64,000 nt of DNA, taken from positions 1 to 64,000 of the forward strand of contig NZ_JAAXPA010000009.1 of assembly GCF_012396235.1 (NCBI RefSeq), read 5' to 3'. Of the stretch, positions 60,732-64,000 are shown piece by piece (positions within the stretch are counted from its first letter, which is position 1; the number at the start of each line of letters is the position of its first letter). The notes beneath the pieces were generated by a model. That model was not told the origin of the DNA and did no database searches. It worked only from the letters and a program-made list of their open reading frames with translations. The position numbers and the translations under genes were made by a program. The DNA comes from Rhodococcus opacus. GTDB taxonomy: Bacteria; Actinomycetota; Actinomycetes; Mycobacteriales; Mycobacteriaceae.

Positions 60732-60747
60732 CTTACTCTGAAGTAAG
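60732..60747. promoter_or_regulatory. Inverted repeat at the DUF4442 gene promoter, candidate operator
   Basis: CTTACT-CTGA-AGTAAG is a 6-4-6 inverted repeat. Its right arm overlaps TAAGAT, a -10-like hexamer that ends 6 nt before the ATG at 60756. This would make the transcript leaderless or nearly so, and a bound TetR-type repressor would block it. Confidence 0.5.
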
Positions 60748-60755
60748 ATGCGTGG

Positions 60756-61232
60756 ATGACGAACTCGAGTCCCACGTACGCCGCGTGGCAGAAACTCCCC
60801 GACAACGCGCTGGGCCACGCCCTCTTCTCTGTCGGCATGTGTCTCCGCGTCCCCTACTTCGGCTCGGTCCTCCCCCGCGTCGTCGAGATGCGGCCCGGCC
60901 GCTGCGAGGTCCGCGCCCCGAAATGGTGGGGCGTCCGCAACCACCTGGGCACGTTCCACGCGATCGCGGCGTGCAACCTCGCCGAGGCCGCCATGGGCAT
61001 GCTGTCCGAGGCGACCGTGCCCTCGACCCACCGGTGGATCCCGAAGTCGATGACGGTCCACTACCTCGCCAAGGCGAACGGAACGCTGCGCGCCGTCGCG
61101 GAACTGCCGGAGCTGCCGGACTTCACCGCGATCACTGCGGGCGCCGACGTCGTCGTGCCGGTGGGCATTTTCGACGGACACGGGGTAGAGGTGGTTCACG
61201 CCGACATCACGACGTGGGTCACACCGCGGTAG
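60756..61232 (+). CDS. DUF4442 hotdog-fold protein, thioesterase-like
   Basis: A 158-residue protein. GHALFSVGMCLRVPYFGSVLP, RNHLGTFHAIAACNLAEAAMG and HRWIPKSMTVHYLAKANGTL match the DUF4442 hotdog family, related to acyl-CoA thioesterases. NHLGTFHA sits where hotdog thioesterases hold the active-site helix. The substrate is unknown, probably an acyl-CoA or acyl-ACP. No ribosome binding site is visible, consistent with a leaderless transcript. Confidence 0.82.
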   Translation: MTNSSPTYAAWQKLPDNALGHALFSVGMCLRVPYFGSVLPRVVEMRPGRCEVRAPKWWGVRNHLGTFHAIAACNLAEAAMGMLSEATVPSTHRWIPKSMTVHYLAKANGTLRAVAELPELPDFTAITAGADVVVPVGIFDGHGVEVVHADITTWVTPR

Positions 61233-61519
61233 AACGCGAAAGGCGCATGTCGAAGCTCACATTCGTTGCGGCGTCATCGGGGGTGACCCGAATTGCCGTG
61301 TGGCACTTCCCCGCAGCCGGAACGTCGCGGCACAGCACCACCTTCCGGCCGACGGGACCGGTTTCCGCCGCGGTCGCCGGGGCCGAAGTGGTACAGACGT
61401 CCGGCATTTATCGCGTACCTGTCTTTCCGCGTTACAGAAGATTTCCCCTCCCGTTCCTCGGGCGCGAAGGTGTTCCCCGGTCTGCCTTGATCACCCTCTT
61501 CGCGTGACATACTCGGGAC
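61233..61519. other. 287-nt gap with no convincing gene
   Basis: Short open frames exist on both strands (plus strand from 61247, minus strand 61219-61407), but none has a ribosome binding site or a recognisable protein. The region should contain the promoter of the ABC exporter. Confidence 0.5.
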
Positions 61520-62488
61520 ATGCCAGCAGCTGACACCGCCGTTCTTGTCGAGGGAATCGAGAAATCCTTCGGTGACGTAGCAGCGTTGCGGGGTGTGAGC
61601 TTCGAGGTGCCCCGCGGCACGGTCCTGGGCATCCTGGGCCCCAACGGCGCAGGGAAGACCACCACCGTCAACGTGCTGTCCACTCTGCTGCGACCCGATG
61701 CGGGCCGCGCATTCGTCGCCGGACACGACGTCGTCGAGGAGTCGGCGAACGTCCGTCGCAGCATCATGATGACGGGCCAGTACGCCGCCCTCGACGAGTC
61801 GCTGACCGGTCGCGAGAATCTGGTGCTCTTCGGCCGCCTGATGGGCCTGCCCAAGGCGTCCGCGAAATCGCGCGCGCAGGACCTACTGACCCAGTTCGAT
61901 CTGCTCGAAGCGGGCGACCGGAAGGTGTCCGGGTACTCCGGCGGCATGCGCCGGCGCGTCGACATCGCCTGTGGCCTGGTGATCCGCCCCGAGGTGGTGT
62001 TCCTCGACGAGCCCACCACCGGTCTCGACCCCCGCAGCCGCCAGGGCGTGTGGTCCCTCGTGTCCGCGCTGAAGGAGCAGGGCATCACGATCCTGCTGAC
62101 CACGCAGTACCTCGAAGAGGCCGACCTGCTGAGCGACAACATCGTCGTCATCGACAAGGGCACCGTGATCGCCGAGGGCACGGCCGACGAATTGAAGGCC
62201 CGGACCGGCGGAAGCTACTGCGAGGTCGTCCCGGTGAGTCTCGACGACCTGCCGCGCGTGCGGGAGATCCTCTCGAGCCTGTGCCCACCCGGCCGGGTCA
62301 TCGAAGAAGGCACCGACCGGTTGTCGATACCCGCCGAACACGGCGCCCAGACCCTCGCCGAGGTTCTGCGCCGCCTCGACCTCGCCGGGGTCACGCTCGC
62401 CGACATCGCCCTGCGGCGCCCGTCCCTCGACGACGTCTTCCTCTCCCTCACCGGTCACGTCCGCGTCGACGAGAGCCTGCCGTCGTGA
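61520..62488 (+). CDS. DrrA-type ABC transporter ATP-binding protein
   Basis: A 322-residue ATPase. Walker A GPNGAGKTTTVNVLS, signature YSGGMRRRVDIA, Walker B VVFLDEPTTGLD and the H-loop region LLTTQYLEEADLL are all present. The C-terminal part is the extra domain seen in daunorubicin-resistance-type exporters. Two permease genes follow with 4-nt overlaps. Likely an exporter of a hydrophobic drug, lipid or metabolite; the substrate is unknown. Confidence 0.92.
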   Translation: MPAADTAVLVEGIEKSFGDVAALRGVSFEVPRGTVLGILGPNGAGKTTTVNVLSTLLRPDAGRAFVAGHDVVEESANVRRSIMMTGQYAALDESLTGRENLVLFGRLMGLPKASAKSRAQDLLTQFDLLEAGDRKVSGYSGGMRRRVDIACGLVIRPEVVFLDEPTTGLDPRSRQGVWSLVSALKEQGITILLTTQYLEEADLLSDNIVVIDKGTVIAEGTADELKARTGGSYCEVVPVSLDDLPRVREILSSLCPPGRVIEEGTDRLSIPAEHGAQTLAEVLRRLDLAGVTLADIALRRPSLDDVFLSLTGHVRVDESLPS

Positions 62489-63300
62489 CGGCGCCCGCCC
62501 AGCTCGGATTCGAGAGTGCCCTCGAAGGCAGGCACCGGCGGCCGCAACCGTCGAGCATCCAGCAGTGGATTGCGCTGTCCAAGCGCAACCTGCACACGAT
62601 GGCAGTGTCCGGTCAGTTCTTCATAGCAGTGTTGGCGCCGTTAATCTTCACCATCGGCTTCTACCTGCCGCTACGCCTGGTGATGAAATTCCAGGGCATC
62701 GATTACGCACAGTTCGTCATGCCGATCATCGTCCTGCAGGCCATGGCGTTCACCGCGATCTCGGCCGCCCATCGCGCTGCTACCGAGGCATCGAACGGGA
62801 TGAACTCCCGGTTCCAGACGATGCCGATCGGCCCAGCAATTCCGTTGGCGGCACGGATGACCGCCAGCTTCGTACATTCGGCGATTTCGCTCGTAGCATC
62901 GATCGCATACGGATTGCTCATCGGATTCCGATTCGACGGAGGTGTGGCACAAACTGCCGCGTTCTGCGGACTGGCCATGGCCATTGGATTCACCCTCACA
63001 ACGGGTGCCGATGCGCTCGGCACCCTGACCCGGAGCCCCGAGATTACAAGTCAAGCGCTGACGCTCCCTCAGCTGATCCTCGGCATGTTCTCGTCCGGGT
63101 TCGTTCCGGTGACGCAGTTCCCCGAATGGGCTCAGGGCTTCGTGCGCAACCAGCCGATCTCACAGTTCTCCACGTCCATGCGCGCGATGACCGATGGGAC
63201 GATCACGTTCCAGTTACTGACACCTACCTTGCTGTGGTGCGCAGGATTTGCCTTGGTTTTCCTCCCGTTGTCGGTCTGGTCGAATGTGAGGCGCGGATGA
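62485..63300 (+). CDS. ABC-2 type permease (DrrB-like)
   Basis: A 271-residue membrane protein from the GTG at 62485, which overlaps the ATPase TGA. About six hydrophobic segments, including FFIAVLAPLIFTIGFYLPL, AISLVASIAYGLLIGFRF and LLWCAGFALVFLPLSVW. NSRFQTMPIGPAIPLAARM and FVPVTQFPEWAQGFVRNQPI are typical of DrrB-family permeases. The stretch 62600-63250 is visibly poorer in GC than its neighbours (two 60-nt lines hand-counted at 52-53 percent). Confidence 0.9.
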   Translation: MTAPAQLGFESALEGRHRRPQPSSIQQWIALSKRNLHTMAVSGQFFIAVLAPLIFTIGFYLPLRLVMKFQGIDYAQFVMPIIVLQAMAFTAISAAHRAATEASNGMNSRFQTMPIGPAIPLAARMTASFVHSAISLVASIAYGLLIGFRFDGGVAQTAAFCGLAMAIGFTLTTGADALGTLTRSPEITSQALTLPQLILGMFSSGFVPVTQFPEWAQGFVRNQPISQFSTSMRAMTDGTITFQLLTPTLLWCAGFALVFLPLSVWSNVRRG

Positions 63301-64000
63301 CCACCGAGTACCGATCCGACACACCGGCGACGGTGACCTTCCCCGAGGTGCTCGAACCCCACCCGGAGAATTCCCTCGCCGCGCTGTTCTCGCACAGCCT
63401 GCTGCAGACCAGACGACTTCTGCTCCGCTGGGCTCGTGACCCGTACACCATGCTTCAGGCGATCGTGTACCCGTCGTTGATGTTGCTGATGTTCTGGGCG
63501 GTCCTCGGGATCTCGATCACCAAGGCCACCGGGGTCAACAGCGTCTTCGGGACCGTTCCGATGATCACGCTCGTCGGCGCGATGTTCGGGTCCATCGCGG
63601 GCGGTCTGTCGCTGAAGAAGGAATGGGCGGACGGGCTCCTGAGCCGGTTCTGGGTGCTGCCCGTGCACCGCGCGTCGGGCCTGCTCAGCCGACTCATGGC
63701 CGAATCCGTGCGGATCATGCTCACCACGGTGCTGATCATCGCCGTCGGTTTCGCTATCGGGTTCCGGTTCGATCAGGGCATTCTCGCCGGTATCGCATTG
63801 ATGCTCCTGCCGCTGCTGTTCGGGGTGAGTTTCGCGACGATGGTGACCGCCCTCGCCGTCAACGCGGCGAAGGCGCCGCTCGTCGAAATCCTCTCCCTGC
63901 TGTGCACCCTCCTGCTGTTCTTCAACTCGGGATTCGTACCCACAGGCGCCTACCCCACGTGGCTTCAGCCGTTCGTGGAGAACCAGCCGATGTCGTGCGC
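63297..64000 (+). CDS. Second ABC-2 type permease (DrrC-like), truncated by window edge
   Basis: 234 codons are visible from the ATG at 63297, which overlaps the preceding TGA as ATGA. It contains LLRWARDPYTMLQAIVYPSLM, LLSRFWVLPVHRASGLLSRLM and FFNSGFVPTGAYPTWLQPFVE, similar to the first permease. The two probably form a heterodimeric channel with the ATPase. The C-terminus lies outside the window. Confidence 0.88.
   Translation, partial: MTTEYRSDTPATVTFPEVLEPHPENSLAALFSHSLLQTRRLLLRWARDPYTMLQAIVYPSLMLLMFWAVLGISITKATGVNSVFGTVPMITLVGAMFGSIAGGLSLKKEWADGLLSRFWVLPVHRASGLLSRLMAESVRIMLTTVLIIAVGFAIGFRFDQGILAGIALMLLPLLFGVSFATMVTALAVNAAKAPLVEILSLLCTLLLFFNSGFVPTGAYPTWLQPFVENQPMSC

Larger units (their letters stand above)
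60290..60755. other. 466-nt intergenic region upstream of rpsJ and the DUF4442 gene
   Basis: No convincing protein gene is present. It should contain the S10 operon promoter and leader on the minus strand and the DUF4442 gene promoter on the plus strand. It holds a perfect 18-bp palindrome (60532-60549), a 6-4-6 inverted repeat (60732-60747) and a possible 15-codon leader ORF on the minus strand (60390-60437). Confidence 0.6.

Noticed and set aside
61219..61407. 62-codon minus-strand frame after the DUF4442 gene
   Set aside because: No ribosome binding site, overlap with the DUF4442 gene end, and no recognisable protein features.
61247..61507. 86-codon plus-strand frame before the ABC exporter
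   Set aside because: No ribosome binding site; composition resembles non-coding sequence. It may partly be promoter.

Overview
The window reads as chromosomal DNA of a high-GC, mycolate-type actinomycete, most likely Rhodococcus or a close relative. The evidence is its codon use and the gene order, which matches the Mycobacterium tuberculosis blocks I remember as Rv3413c-Rv3462c and Rv0700-Rv0734. That assignment rests on recalled synteny and protein motifs; no database was searched. I see no tRNA, rRNA, insertion sequence, prophage or CRISPR array.

Layout. (1) 1-7077 is a stress and redox block: rsdA-sigD, a conserved hypothetical gene, a MerR-like regulator divergent from whiB3, sigK-rskA, and groES-groEL1 behind a CIRCE operator. 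(2) 7151-11214 holds a Tat-exported metallophosphoesterase, a small K+ channel and an Hsp70-like membrane protein. (3) 11207-17679 is a tightly packed minus-strand unit: nnrDE, alr, an alpha/beta hydrolase, tsaE, tsaB, rimI and tsaD. The tsa genes serve tRNA t6A synthesis. (4) 17732-24997 carries a cupredoxin lipoprotein, glmS, a predicted alpha/beta-hydrolase pseudoenzyme, a three-gene WXG100-type unit and glmM. glmS and glmM both feed UDP-GlcNAc synthesis. (5) 25135-26111 is rplM-rpsI. (6) 26280-28964 is an arginine/ornithine catabolic island: ddaH-rocD with a divergent Lrp-type regulator. (7) 29043-41614 is a complete ESX-4 type VII secretion locus (esxU-esxT, an Rv3446c-like gene, eccC, eccD-mycP, eccB) plus an EccE-like gene that I do not recall in the M. 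tuberculosis ESX-4 locus. (8) 41611-60289 is almost entirely minus strand and is the S10/spc/alpha ribosomal superoperon (rpsJ to rplQ) with secY-adk-map, infA, rpoA and truA. It is interrupted only by dtd on the plus strand. (9) 60756-64000 holds a DUF4442 hotdog protein and a DrrABC-like ABC exporter cut by the window edge.

Genes inside units are mostly joined by 1-4 nt stop/start overlaps. Units are separated by long perfect hairpins that lack U-tracts. The most interesting candidate for undescribed biology is the 20948-23573 unit. It encodes a 102-residue YxxxD protein, a 699-residue protein with an embedded WxG hairpin and a long Pro/Ala-rich tail, and a 74-residue partner. It lies about 5.5 kb from the ESX-4 locus and could encode substrates of it. 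Other points of note are the EccE-like gene, the catalytically dead hydrolase and a perfect 18-bp palindrome upstream of the S10 operon.
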